Positions 8,126 through 17,006 of a stretch of DNA of 64,000 nucleotides are shown piece by piece. Each line of letters starts with the position of its first letter. Positions within the stretch are counted from its first letter, which is position 1. The notes below the pieces were generated by a model that made no database searches, was not told the DNA's origin, and worked only from the letters and a program-made list of their open reading frames with translations. The stretch spans positions 1-64,000 of the forward strand of contig NZ_JANAIF010000018.1 of assembly GCF_024721015.1 (NCBI RefSeq), in the 5' to 3' direction. This stretch comes from Xenorhabdus bovienii. Lineage in GTDB: Bacteria; Pseudomonadota; Gammaproteobacteria; Enterobacterales; Enterobacteriaceae. The translations under genes were made by a program, and so were the position numbers.

Positions 8126-9667
8126 ATGGCAATGAACAGAAGAGATTTTATCTCTACTGCCGCGATCCTCGCAGGGGCAGGAGCACTTTCATCTCTACTT
8201 CCCACCACCCCTCTGCTCGCCCGAACCTTAACTGCGGCCGATGCTTCGGCTGTCAATATTGACCAACTCCGGCCGATGCTGTTGCAGGATGCACAGTACA
8301 GAACCAGCCGGTTGGGGTTGGATCCGCGCATTTGGAACTGGCATAGAGACGTGGCTGCCATAGCCATGCCAGCCAACTACTATGAGGCCTCCCTGGCTGA
8401 TTGGCCGGCTTTTGGAAGCTTTCCTAGAGACCAGAATTGTGAGGTTGTGGTCGTCGGCGGCGGGTTGCTGGGGGCTTCCACTGCGCTGCATCTTGCAGAA
8501 GCGGGCGTGGATGTGATTCTGGTTGAAAAGGATAACATTGGTTCGGGAGCCTCTGGCCGTAATGGAGGGCAGATGACCCCCGGAATTGCTCGCTGGGAAG
8601 CTGAAACTATGTTGGAAAAATTTTCACCCGATGAGGCCAAACGTTTATGGCGTTTTGCATCGGTTGAAGCGATGAATCTTGTGGATGAACTCCGCGAGCG
8701 TTACGGTTTTGAATGTGACCGCAAATATGGTCATATTACAGCAGCGATACACCCGGGTCATATGGGGCCATTGGTGGCTAATGCCGATGCCCGGCGCCAG
8801 CTGGGAGATACGGCGGTGAAGGTTATTGGGCCACACGAATTGCAGGAAGAGTATGTGCGTTCGAATATCTATCATGGTGCCAATATCGACAGCATCGGTG
8901 GACAGGTTCAGCCTCTGGCGCTGCTGCGAGGCCTAATTTATGGCTTTGCCAGACTGGGTGGACGAGTCTATGACAGCACGAAAGTGAAGGGCATCAGGCA
9001 GGATGCCAGCAGCGCGGTCATAGAAACTGAGCTGGGAGCTATCAGGGCGAGTAAAGCCGTGGTACTGGGAGTGCATGGCTCCACCGAAGAGTTTATCTCC
9101 GGCCCTTCCACTACCGTGCCTTTTTTCACCTATGTGGCGGTAACTCCGCCGTTGCCGGTGGATATCAAAGAACTGCTCCCGTCAGGTCTGCCAGTCTACG
9201 ATACACAGTTACAGATAGACTATTATCGCGAGGTGCGCGACAACCGTCTGCTATTTGGTGGGCAGGGCACTGGCAATTCCTGGTCATCGCGTGATGTGAA
9301 CAACTATTTGCTTGAGCGTATCAGAACGGTGTTCCCACATCTGGAAAAACCCGAATTGGAATACTCGTGGGGCGGGATCAGCGATCTGACCCTGAACGGT
9401 GCCACCGATGCCCGTAAAAGCGGTGACAGCGTCCCTGTGTATATGGTGCATGGCTGGAGCGGTCATGGAGTGGCGCAGACGGTTCGTATTGGCAAAGCCA
9501 TCAGCGACGATCTCATCGAACGCAATCACGACTTTACCATGCTTACTCGCATCGAACATTCGAGTATTCCGCTGGGCTCCCATTTCTCTCCGGTGGCTAT
9601 CCCATTGATTAAAGGCGCTCTAGGAGTGATAAACACAGTGAATCCGGCAGATATGGTTTCGTTCTGA
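8126..9667 (+). CDS. Tat-signal FAD-dependent amine oxidoreductase (PuuB-like)
   Basis: Encodes 513 residues with RBS AAAGGAG. Residues 4-34 look like a twin-arginine signal: NRRDFIS, then a hydrophobic Ala/Leu stretch and TPLLAR. The DAO-type FAD-binding motif VVVGGGLLGASTALHLAEAG starts near residue 108, with GSGASGRNGGQ near 140. The C-terminal part carries DYYREVRDNRLLFGG, EYSWGGISDLT and HGWSGHGV, all like gamma-glutamylputrescine oxidase PuuB. It should oxidise an amine or N-substituted amino group, giving an aldehyde for the operon's ALDH. PuuB itself lacks a Tat signal, so export or membrane tethering of this enzyme would be unusual, since its partner enzymes look cytoplasmic. Confidence 0.8.
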   Translation: MAMNRRDFISTAAILAGAGALSSLLPTTPLLARTLTAADASAVNIDQLRPMLLQDAQYRTSRLGLDPRIWNWHRDVAAIAMPANYYEASLADWPAFGSFPRDQNCEVVVVGGGLLGASTALHLAEAGVDVILVEKDNIGSGASGRNGGQMTPGIARWEAETMLEKFSPDEAKRLWRFASVEAMNLVDELRERYGFECDRKYGHITAAIHPGHMGPLVANADARRQLGDTAVKVIGPHELQEEYVRSNIYHGANIDSIGGQVQPLALLRGLIYGFARLGGRVYDSTKVKGIRQDASSAVIETELGAIRASKAVVLGVHGSTEEFISGPSTTVPFFTYVAVTPPLPVDIKELLPSGLPVYDTQLQIDYYREVRDNRLLFGGQGTGNSWSSRDVNNYLLERIRTVFPHLEKPELEYSWGGISDLTLNGATDARKSGDSVPVYMVHGWSGHGVAQTVRIGKAISDDLIERNHDFTMLTRIEHSSIPLGSHFSPVAIPLIKGALGVINTVNPADMVSF

Positions 9668-10061
9668 TGCAGCGCGGCCGCAAAAGTCTGGAGTGGTTTT
9701 TAATCATTCAAAATAAGTTATTCGTAAATTGAGAGTTTCGATGGCTCTGTGCAGAGACAATAAATGCCAGTTTCACTCGACGAAATCGACTGCGCTGAGC
9801 CAGCAGGAAAATAACAAACTGGTGTTGACCATCCGGGAAAGCCTTTATAGTACGATTAGTACTATTTTTCCCGTTTTCTGAGGCAACCCCTAGATACAAA
9901 AAAGGCGAAAAAAAATCCCACCTCAATGGTAGGGATTCATGATACTTGTTTTGCTAGTTCGTAATTGAGCATCACAACACCAAGAGGTTGCCAGTACCTA
10001 ACCAATCCAGACGTTTTTACGATGAAAAATAGTTTCTTTGTGAAAGAATTTATTATCATCC
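9668..10061. other. intergenic region with decayed sequence and a terminator
   Basis: This 394-base stretch separates two convergent genes. Bases about 9710-9860 read on the minus strand as a short degenerate frame (RTIKAFPDGQHQFVIFLLAQ), possibly a transposase scrap, but I cannot name it. A terminator for the leftward aspartic protease gene lies at 9905-9937. Bases 9882-9990 contain weakly inverted GGCAACC and GGTTGCC words whose meaning is unclear. Confidence 0.4.
9905..9937 (-). terminator. rho-independent terminator of the aspartic protease gene
   Basis: Read on the minus strand, AATCCCT-ACC, a five-base loop and GGT-GGGATT form a stem with one bulge (9914-9937), followed at once by a run of eight T. 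It lies about 125 bases past the stop codon of the leftward aspartic protease gene, the only gene that points into it. Confidence 0.7.
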
Positions 10062-10904
10062 TTAACTGTTATTAGGCAAGCTAATTAACAATCGATCATT
10101 CGATATGATAAGAACTCTGTTTGAAAGAAAGTCATCGCCTAACAGGCCATCAAAATCTATCCGTTCATCTGGAATCTGAAAGATAAACGCAGAGAGCTTA
10201 ACGCCGTCAGGCGTCACAATGGCTTTCTTCGGGCAGTGCTGCGATAACTTAGCACACCCCTCCTTTGAACGAGTGAAAATCATTGTATGGCTTGCGCCAG
10301 TATCAATAACCATACGACGTATCTTCTCATTACCCGATGACACACTGATTTCTATCCCGTTCCTTGTGCGGGTAAACGGGATAGATTGCCAGCGGTAGCC
10401 ATCAGGAAGCGCTTTAAGATGGTCGGTTATCGTCAGCACTTTTGAAGCGTAGTTGATAATAAGCGTTTTGTTTTTGGCGACACCCAGCCCTAGCACTCCA
10501 TCTATGATAAGTTGTCCGTTGTCGTCTAACATGCCGTTACCCCACGTTTTGAAAATTTCAACGTTAACATCTGAAAGGCGTTCACCATTAACAGTAAGAT
10601 TGGCTGCTCTTGCCGTTACAGCAGACTTCTCAACTCCAAAAACATCAATGGAATTTTGCACGGTTGTTGTGCGATGGTTTAGCTCTGGAAAAATCGAATC
10701 AAAGACGGTTCGAGGGAGATAAAAGGCACCGGATGCCCCAGTATCAATTGAAAGCTTATTAACTTCTTTACCATTGATATTGAGCGAAACAGAAGGAGTT
10801 ACATGCTCAAGGTAAACAATCGGCGCAGTAATATCTGCCTTTACTGCTTCAACTGGAATCACTGTAAGACACAGCGCCACGCATACATTCAGGACTCTAT
10901 TCAT
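10062..10904 (-). CDS. exported retropepsin-like aspartic protease with two DTGA motifs
   Basis: Encodes 280 residues. Residues 1-23 form a signal peptide (hydrophobic VCVALCLTVIPV, cleavage likely after VKA). There are two active-site motifs, IDTGASG with Asp54 and IDTGASH with Asp201, each followed by a hydrophobic flap-like pattern and later a VLGLG or GLLGDD segment. Two motifs in one chain suggest a duplicated, pepsin-like bilobal layout built from retropepsin-type (gag_asp_protease/aspartyl_protease_2) domains. It would act in the periplasm or outside the cell. It is transcribed alone, with its own terminator. Substrate unknown. Confidence 0.75.
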   Translation of the reverse strand: MNRVLNVCVALCLTVIPVEAVKADITAPIVYLEHVTPSVSLNINGKEVNKLSIDTGASGAFYLPRTVFDSIFPELNHRTTTVQNSIDVFGVEKSAVTARAANLTVNGERLSDVNVEIFKTWGNGMLDDNGQLIIDGVLGLGVAKNKTLIINYASKVLTITDHLKALPDGYRWQSIPFTRTRNGIEISVSSGNEKIRRMVIDTGASHTMIFTRSKEGCAKLSQHCPKKAIVTPDGVKLSAFIFQIPDERIDFDGLLGDDFLSNRVLIISNDRLLISLPNNS

Positions 10905-11107
10905 ATTCAGCGATCCGTTAAGGTCAGTGGATAATATTTAGTGCTAACTCGTTTCCCATATTAAAACATAGTGATGAAAGGCTTAGACTACAATGCTGTT
11001 TATTTTGAAATTACTTATAATTGATTGATTTTAGATATAATCGACATGTAAGACACTATTTTCGTTGATTTTTTGTTTGTTATGTTACTTGCCGCTCTTA
11101 TTTAAGG

Positions 11108-11233
11108 GGTTCTGTCGCATTAAGGTGAGGTCAGGTAATATTCTGTCTTTTACTCTGTAAGCTGAGCATATCTTTAATACGAAAAGTGTTCAAACGTCTG
11201 CATTACCTGATGACCGCTTAATGCGACAGAACC
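11108..11233. mobile_element. 126-bp MITE with IS6-like ends
   Basis: The ends GGTTCTGTCGCATTAA (11108-11123) and its exact reverse complement (11218-11233) bound the element. Beyond this the arms continue as imperfect repeats: GGTGAGGTCAGGTAAT on the left and GCGGTCATCAGGTAAT on the right after reverse complementing, so the terminal repeats are about 32 bp. GGTTCTGT resembles the start of IS6-family inverted repeats, as I recall them. No target duplication is visible (AAGG before, AATC after). No coding capacity. Confidence 0.7.
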
Positions 11234-11294
11234 AATCATCTGCACATCGAGTGTTAAGCCCTGTCAATTGGTGCAGTCGCCTTCTGAAAATGTA
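11234..11294. mobile_element. truncated copy of the Tn402-like miniature element
   Basis: Bases 11234-11294 match the right two thirds of the element at 18471-18568. Shared words include TGCACA, CCTGTCAATTGGT, CAGTCG and CTTCTGAAAATG. The left end is missing exactly where the IS6-like MITE stops, so the MITE, or recombination beside it, removed that end. The reverse complement of the right end reads CATTTTCAGAAGGCGACTGC, like the class 1 integron and Tn402 terminal repeat. Confidence 0.6.
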
Positions 11295-11328
11295 GTGTTA
11301 TAACAATAGCATATCTCAAATATAGTTT

Positions 11329-12504
11329 TTACTCAAAGAGTCGGTTCAATCGCTGAATAGCTGTATCTATTGTTGAGCGGGAGCACGCAAAATTGATTCT
11401 GGCAAATCCGGCATAATCTGCACCAAATTTTATTCCATCATCCAACCATAAATGAGCACGGTTAAGTAACTCATGTTGCAAATTTTCTGGTGCAATGCCA
11501 CTGTTTCTGAAATCCATCCAACCAAGATAAAGAGCATCTGCATCGAAAAGTCTAACTTTAGAAAGTTGCCCAAGACATTGTTGTAATAACATCCGATTGT
11601 CACGTAAATATCTCAATAACTCAGCCAACCATGATGCCCCATAACGATAGGCTGCTTCACAGGCAACGAGTCCTAATCTATTGGGGATGTGTAATGAACA
11701 ACATGTATAAGTGTGTTTTAGTTTTTTGCGGATTTTTTTATTGGCAATAAACAAATTAGAAGTCTGTAATCCTGCCATATTGAATGTTTTACTAGGGGAC
11801 GTACAAGTAATACAGGTATCAGAAAATTCATCACAGATGTTAGCAAAAGGCAAATAATTTTTATCTGTAGAAAGGATCAAGTCTTGATGTATTTCATCAG
11901 AGATGATCATTATGCCATGCCGTAAACAAATATCCCCCATTGCGGTTAATTCATCTTTATTCCATACGTATCCAGTTGGGTTATGAGGATTACATAAAAA
12001 AAACAGCTTCGTGTTGGGGGTAATGGCTGCCTCAAATACATCAAGATCCAGTGTGTATCCCAATTCTTTTTCAACTAATGGTGCTGTTACTATCCGCCTT
12101 CCATTCAATAAGGCACACTGATAAAAGGGGCTGTAAATCGGTGGTTGAATTAAAATTTCATCTCCCAATTTAGTAAAAGTTTGAATAATTAAACTCAAGC
12201 TGTTCACAACACCCGGACTCTGTATGATCCATTCTTCTTTTACTGGCCAGCGATGGTGCTGCAATTGCCATTGCATAATAGCCTCAAAAAGACTGTCACT
12301 TGCTTTGCTATAACCAAAAACTCCTTGGTTTATAGAGTTATGGAGCGCATTTCGCACTTCAATAGGACATTGAAAATCCATATCAGCAATCCATAACGGG
12401 AGAGGTGCTTCATCTGTATTGGATGGCAAATAAGGTGACGGATATTCCCATTTGAGTAGATGAGATTTAGAAAAATCAATCACATCATCGAAATCGTAAG
12501 TCAT
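11329..12504 (-). CDS. MalY/PatB-like PLP enzyme (C-S lyase or aminotransferase)
   Basis: Encodes 391 residues. The fold-type I aminotransferase layout is clear: N-terminal WIADMDF, QSPGVVNSL near residue 90, NPHNPTGYVW near 172, the DEIHQDL segment near 203, and the PLP lysine in TSPSKTFNMAGLQ near 237; all are typical of MalY/PatB cystathionine beta-lyases. Such enzymes split C-S bonds of cysteine derivatives to pyruvate, ammonia and a thiol, but relatives act as aminotransferases in natural product pathways. It is the last gene of a leftward five-gene cluster with an exporter, oxidoreductase, carbamoyltransferase and methyltransferase. There it probably makes or tailors an amino acid unit. 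Base composition is more AT-rich than the core genes. Confidence 0.8.
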   Translation of the reverse strand: MTYDFDDVIDFSKSHLLKWEYPSPYLPSNTDEAPLPLWIADMDFQCPIEVRNALHNSINQGVFGYSKASDSLFEAIMQWQLQHHRWPVKEEWIIQSPGVVNSLSLIIQTFTKLGDEILIQPPIYSPFYQCALLNGRRIVTAPLVEKELGYTLDLDVFEAAITPNTKLFFLCNPHNPTGYVWNKDELTAMGDICLRHGIMIISDEIHQDLILSTDKNYLPFANICDEFSDTCITCTSPSKTFNMAGLQTSNLFIANKKIRKKLKHTYTCCSLHIPNRLGLVACEAAYRYGASWLAELLRYLRDNRMLLQQCLGQLSKVRLFDADALYLGWMDFRNSGIAPENLQHELLNRAHLWLDDGIKFGADYAGFARINFACSRSTIDTAIQRLNRLFE

Positions 12505-12562
12505 ATAAGATCCCGCTATTATGCCAATTTAAGGAAAAATGCTTTAAAAAAATCATAAATTA

Positions 12563-13756
12563 TCATTGAGAGCTCTTAGGATTATTAATCCGATATATAT
12601 ATATCACCGCCAAAATCGCAGAGGCTAACAGAAAATACGTAATTATCATTGATAACCAATCACTACTCCAATACCTCATAACAATCCAGGCAATTAATGA
12701 TGAAAATGACATTTGTATTGTCGCGATTAATGCAGAAGCTCGTCCAGATAAATGACTAAATGGAGATAAAGCAATAGTTGTCCCAGTACCAAGCAATATG
12801 GCAAATCCCAAACTTCCCAATGTAGCTGAAATAAGATACGACCAAACTGATATTTTTAAAAGATAAATGGTCAAGACAAAACCAATCATAGCCAACAATA
12901 ATAATAGAGCTCCACCATACAACATGGCGATATCTTTTCCTCGCCCTAATAATCGAGCAGTTAGCAAGCTGCCAACAGTGATGGCAATTGCATTAATAGC
13001 AAAATAATAACCAAACCGGTCAACTGGGATATTTAGGGTTTCAATAAGAACTACGGGGGAGCTTGAAAAGAAGATCAATTGAGTGGCGAATCCAAAGCTA
13101 CTCGTCAAACATCCAAGTAAAAATTTAGGGTGACGCAATACCTCTAAATATCCTGAAAATATCTTTACCAACAAAAGAGAAGTATTTCTATGCCTTTTCG
13201 GTAATGGTTTCCATAAGGCAAGAAGACAACATAATAACCCGACCCCCCCCAAGACATAAAAGTCAGATCGCCAGCCATAATGTACAGCTAGTTTTCCTCC
13301 TATCATTGGGGCCAGTATAGGCACCAGACTGATCACTCCATTAAGCATGCTAAATACTTTTCCTACTTCTGCCCCCTTGAAGCGAATAGGAACACTAGCG
13401 AAAATAGCAACATACATAGCTCCTGCACCACACCCCTGAATCAAGCGCAATACTATGAGCAAAGGAAAACTATGAATAAAATACACATTAATACTTCCTA
13501 ACACATAAAAAGCCCCCCCGCATAGCAACACACGTTGAGAGCCGAACTGATCGACCATCGGCCCGAAAAACAGCTGACTGAAGCTCAAACACAGTATAAA
13601 TCCACTAATCAACCATTGATTCATCTCAGGTAAACTGCCTAATTCACGAGATATCATCGGTATACTAGGCAAACAGATATCCAATCCTAAGGGGGCAGCA
13701 ATTACCAGCGGAATCAACCAGACAAACTGCATTACAATACTGTTTTTCTTTACCAT
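12563..13756 (-). CDS. MFS exporter, Bcr/CflA family
   Basis: Encodes 397 residues from the ATG at 13756, which shares one base with the upstream stop (TGATG). About twelve hydrophobic segments run through the chain. Typical marks are DICLPSIP near residue 26, GPMVDQFGSQRVLL between segments two and three (the MFS loop motif), R.IQGCGAGAMYV near 108 and GG.L....GWRSDFYVLG near 155, as in the Bcr/CflA drug-resistance subfamily. It would expel a small molecule with proton exchange. Translational coupling to the oxidoreductase gene makes it the likely exporter of the cluster's product. Confidence 0.85.
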   Translation of the reverse strand: MVKKNSIVMQFVWLIPLVIAAPLGLDICLPSIPMISRELGSLPEMNQWLISGFILCLSFSQLFFGPMVDQFGSQRVLLCGGAFYVLGSINVYFIHSFPLLIVLRLIQGCGAGAMYVAIFASVPIRFKGAEVGKVFSMLNGVISLVPILAPMIGGKLAVHYGWRSDFYVLGGVGLLCCLLALWKPLPKRHRNTSLLLVKIFSGYLEVLRHPKFLLGCLTSSFGFATQLIFFSSSPVVLIETLNIPVDRFGYYFAINAIAITVGSLLTARLLGRGKDIAMLYGGALLLLLAMIGFVLTIYLLKISVWSYLISATLGSLGFAILLGTGTTIALSPFSHLSGRASALIATIQMSFSSLIAWIVMRYWSSDWLSMIITYFLLASAILAVIYIYRINNPKSSQ

Positions 13757-15261
13757 CAATAAATCTGCTCTTCTGTTTTAGGAACATTTTGTTTAATGTG
13801 AAAACAACGATTAATCAGAGGATTTAACCGATGATATTGATGGGATATGGACTGATAAATTGCTGATGTCAATGTAGATCCAATTTCATGTTTACTAAAA
13901 TCAGAAACCATATTCGACGCAGCAATTTCACCTCTTATCCCTGAGATGAATTCGTAAAACGCTTTGCCTTTAGCTTTTCCTTTTATTCCTTTTCGTCCAC
14001 CTTCTATTGCAATAATGTCATCAATATTGAAAACTTCAATATGTTCCCCCCCAAGCATTTTATGGTTGCGAAAAATATAGATTTCTAGATGTTCTTTCGT
14101 CCCTATACGATAATTTGCAACTGGAGACTCATTTGATTTATATGAATGAAAGTGAATGGATTGAAATGGGCCTTGCTGAAAAACATGAGACTCATGAGCA
14201 ACGCGCCCATTACCTTTATAAAGATCCCGGCCAGCGGCCGTTACCCAATTTCGCTGTGAATATCCATTGTGACACAAATTTATCGAAGCAGTAGTAATTA
14301 TTTTATCGCCATGTTTAAAGGAAATATTACTGCAACAATCGATTTCACCAAAAGCACCTAAGAGAGAATCCAATTGGCTTTCATCATAGTGATTAGCCTT
14401 ATCAAAGGTATGCTGACCAAATAATTTTCGGTAATCATTTAAACTAAACTGGCTGAGAACATCCTTAGGACGGACTGCTGTCGCAAAAACGTCAATATTG
14501 TCGTATTGTTTTTCTTCACTAATAGCAGATTCTAATACAAAGGGGATAATATCAAAGTAATGATAACCACTATGTGAACACTTCCCATAACCTTGATTAT
14601 AAGGATGATAATGTTGTTCTATAATTTCCGTTGGCATACGCCATTGCCCATCAGAATGAAAAGTTTGTACATTTGTGACTGGGCAATTTGTCATAAAAAA
14701 ACATTCTGAAAGATATTTTTTTATGATATCAAAGGATGTTTGATATCTACGTTGAGCCATTAAAGAAAAAACTTGATATGGATTTTCACATTGTTTTTTC
14801 TGATACAGAGAATTAAGAAGATGATAGTCTTCTGCAATTTTTATTGATTTGTCAATGGATGTTGAAATATCTTCATAAGAAGATATTGGTTTATCCATCA
14901 AAATAGATAACCCAGAGTTCAGAGCCCATTTTGCATATTCAATATGGGCCAGAGGTTCAGTTGCAATAATAACACCATTAATAGCGTGTTTTTTCACAAT
15001 TTCATTCAATACTATTTGAACATCCAAACTTAATTCATCTTGATTATTATTAACATTATTTAAATAAGTGACTTCTGGCTGCAACATTTTCCCAGATAAG
15101 TATAATTCTATATTTTTCTTTTCCGATATCAAATCCACAGCTGCACATAAATTTAATTTAGGATCATCCATTGCATCTTCCAGTAATGGATAATATATTC
15201 TCTTGCTATGTGGACCAAAGCCAATCAATAACAGATTGACCGTATGATTACTATTTAGCAT
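13756..15261 (-). CDS. Gfo/Idh/MocA-type oxidoreductase, unusually long
   Basis: Encodes 501 residues, against about 350 in most family members. The N-terminal Rossmann region shows LLIGFGPHSKR near residue 10, IIATEPLAHIEYAKWAL near 98 and the family KP motif in LMDKPISS near 123. The rest has a long insertion with HSGYHYFD near 230 that could carry catalytic residues. Members oxidise or reduce sugar and cyclitol carbons with NAD(P). It is followed by the exporter with a one-base overlap and preceded by the carbamoyltransferase with an 11-base gap, so it is part of the same pathway. Substrate is not evident. Confidence 0.75.
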   Translation of the reverse strand: MLNSNHTVNLLLIGFGPHSKRIYYPLLEDAMDDPKLNLCAAVDLISEKKNIELYLSGKMLQPEVTYLNNVNNNQDELSLDVQIVLNEIVKKHAINGVIIATEPLAHIEYAKWALNSGLSILMDKPISSYEDISTSIDKSIKIAEDYHLLNSLYQKKQCENPYQVFSLMAQRRYQTSFDIIKKYLSECFFMTNCPVTNVQTFHSDGQWRMPTEIIEQHYHPYNQGYGKCSHSGYHYFDIIPFVLESAISEEKQYDNIDVFATAVRPKDVLSQFSLNDYRKLFGQHTFDKANHYDESQLDSLLGAFGEIDCCSNISFKHGDKIITTASINLCHNGYSQRNWVTAAGRDLYKGNGRVAHESHVFQQGPFQSIHFHSYKSNESPVANYRIGTKEHLEIYIFRNHKMLGGEHIEVFNIDDIIAIEGGRKGIKGKAKGKAFYEFISGIRGEIAASNMVSDFSKHEIGSTLTSAIYQSISHQYHRLNPLINRCFHIKQNVPKTEEQIY

Positions 15262-15272
15262 AAATAACTCAT

Positions 15273-16991
15273 TTAAATATTTTTATTAAATAATGTGTTT
15301 TTTTCTAAGCAATAATTACCAATGAATAGTGCATCCATGCCTATTGATTGTCTAAAACAATTAATAGCATCAACTGGGGACTCTACAATAGGCATTCCTG
15401 CTAAATTAAAACTGGTATTGAGTACTACTGGTATACCCGTTATTTTATCCAATTCTTTAATAAGGTTATAAAATTTTTGATTCGAAGTAGCAGAGACAGT
15501 TTGTAATCTCGCTGTTCCATCTACATGGATACAAGCAGGTATATCAAGTCTTGCTTGTGCTTTCACAGGAGCTACTTTCATCATATAAGGCACGGGAGAC
15601 AACATGTTGAAATAAATATCCGCCTTTTCCTCTAAAACCACAGGAGCATAAGGTCTGAACCATTCACGTAATTTAATCTGACTATTGAGTATTTCTTTTG
15701 TCCAACTGTTAGATGCAGAAGCAAGGATGCTACGATTACCTAAAGCTCTGGGGCCATATTCACTACGATCCTGAAACCAGCCTATTATTTTACCATTAGC
15801 AATCATCCGTGCAGCTTGATATTCAGGGTCATTTACTTTTTGAGTGACAAATTCATTTTTATAAGAGAAAATACTTTCTAAAATTTCATCTTCTGAATAA
15901 ACAGGACCTAAATAAGGTGAAGAATTAAATTTAGGTATTTTTTTATCTTGCTTCCAAAAATACTCCGCTGCGGCCCCAAGCGCTAATCCAGCATCACCAG
16001 GTGAAGGAGGAACATAAACATTGATATTCAATTCTTCTTCTAATTTACGGTTCATCACAGAATTCATTGCCACACAGCCAGTAACACATACTGTATCGAT
16101 ATGATATTTATTGATTAATTCTTTTACTCGATTGATAATTGATTTTTGTAGTTGATCCTGAGCCCATGCCGCGAGGTGCATATCAAAGGGACGAATAACG
16201 CCGGCTTTATGACGCCTTTCAGGAATATGGACTCCTTGTTTTCTGAACCAATTTTGAATGTCTTTTGTACAATCATAAACATAGTTCTCATCTTTTAATT
16301 CAGACACAACACCAGTTTTCGTCTCAGTAAATGCCGGATAACATGAAAAAACGGCAGGATCACCAAATGAAGCCAGTCCCATTGTTTTTCCTGACTCACG
16401 ATAGCTGTCAAATCCTAGATAACAAGTCACATCACCATAAAACCGACCATATCCCTGATCGCAAGGTTGTGTATTGTCCTGAGCAAGCAATTTCAAGTCG
16501 TTATTTTCATACAAATAATAACTGACCTGTTCAGCTGAATTATTTTCCAAAACTTTCGTATCAGTTATTTCACCAATAATATTACCGGTATGATCAGCGA
16601 CAACAACCAATGCACGCTTAACATCAGTTTGGCAAACAGCGCTCATAGCATGGGCTACATGATGAGATTTCACAATATGAATTTTTTCGAATCCGAGAAA
16701 TAAACTATCAAGATATTTTTTAAGATTATTGGCCATCGCACCTGAGGAGGTCATAGGTTGCCCGAAACTAACTACAGAAATTGCGGAGAGATCATCTAAT
16801 GTCAATTTGTTTCTGTATAAAATTTCTTTTACTGCATTAGTCACTTGTCCATCATACTTTTTCTTTGAAACTCGTTCTTCAGCAATCGCCATAATAACCT
16901 GATTTCTATCAGCTAATACGACATTTCCATCATAAGTCACCGACCCATCGACCAAAATAGGTATATTAATTGCTAATACTATTTCTTTCAT
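15273..16991 (-). CDS. O-carbamoyltransferase (NodU/CmcH/TobZ family)
   Basis: Encodes 572 residues. The N-terminal half has the Kae1-like domain: AEERVSKKKYDG near residue 40, the metal-binding pair in KSHHVAHAMSA near 107, VVADHTGN near 134 and TGCVAMNS.MNRKL near 310. The C-terminal half has the family end segment with EYGPRALGNRSILA near 410, RPYAPVV, HVDGTARLQTV near 495 and NTSFN near 530. These enzymes pass a carbamoyl group from carbamoyl phosphate through carbamoyl-AMP to a hydroxyl of an antibiotic or Nod factor. It is the clearest sign that the cluster makes a specialised, carbamoylated metabolite. The ATG has a GAG site six bases upstream. Confidence 0.88.
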   Translation of the reverse strand: MKEIVLAINIPILVDGSVTYDGNVVLADRNQVIMAIAEERVSKKKYDGQVTNAVKEILYRNKLTLDDLSAISVVSFGQPMTSSGAMANNLKKYLDSLFLGFEKIHIVKSHHVAHAMSAVCQTDVKRALVVVADHTGNIIGEITDTKVLENNSAEQVSYYLYENNDLKLLAQDNTQPCDQGYGRFYGDVTCYLGFDSYRESGKTMGLASFGDPAVFSCYPAFTETKTGVVSELKDENYVYDCTKDIQNWFRKQGVHIPERRHKAGVIRPFDMHLAAWAQDQLQKSIINRVKELINKYHIDTVCVTGCVAMNSVMNRKLEEELNINVYVPPSPGDAGLALGAAAEYFWKQDKKIPKFNSSPYLGPVYSEDEILESIFSYKNEFVTQKVNDPEYQAARMIANGKIIGWFQDRSEYGPRALGNRSILASASNSWTKEILNSQIKLREWFRPYAPVVLEEKADIYFNMLSPVPYMMKVAPVKAQARLDIPACIHVDGTARLQTVSATSNQKFYNLIKELDKITGIPVVLNTSFNLAGMPIVESPVDAINCFRQSIGMDALFIGNYCLEKNTLFNKNI

Positions 16992-17006
16992 GATAATTTC
17001 TCTATT

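Larger units (their letters stand above)
10905..11328. other. intergenic region holding two miniature mobile elements
   Basis: The 424 bases between the aspartic protease and the PLP enzyme contain an AT-rich part (10905-11107), an inverted-repeat miniature element (11108-11233), and directly after it a truncated copy of a second element with a Tn402-like end (11234-11294). No gene is seen. Confidence 0.6.
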
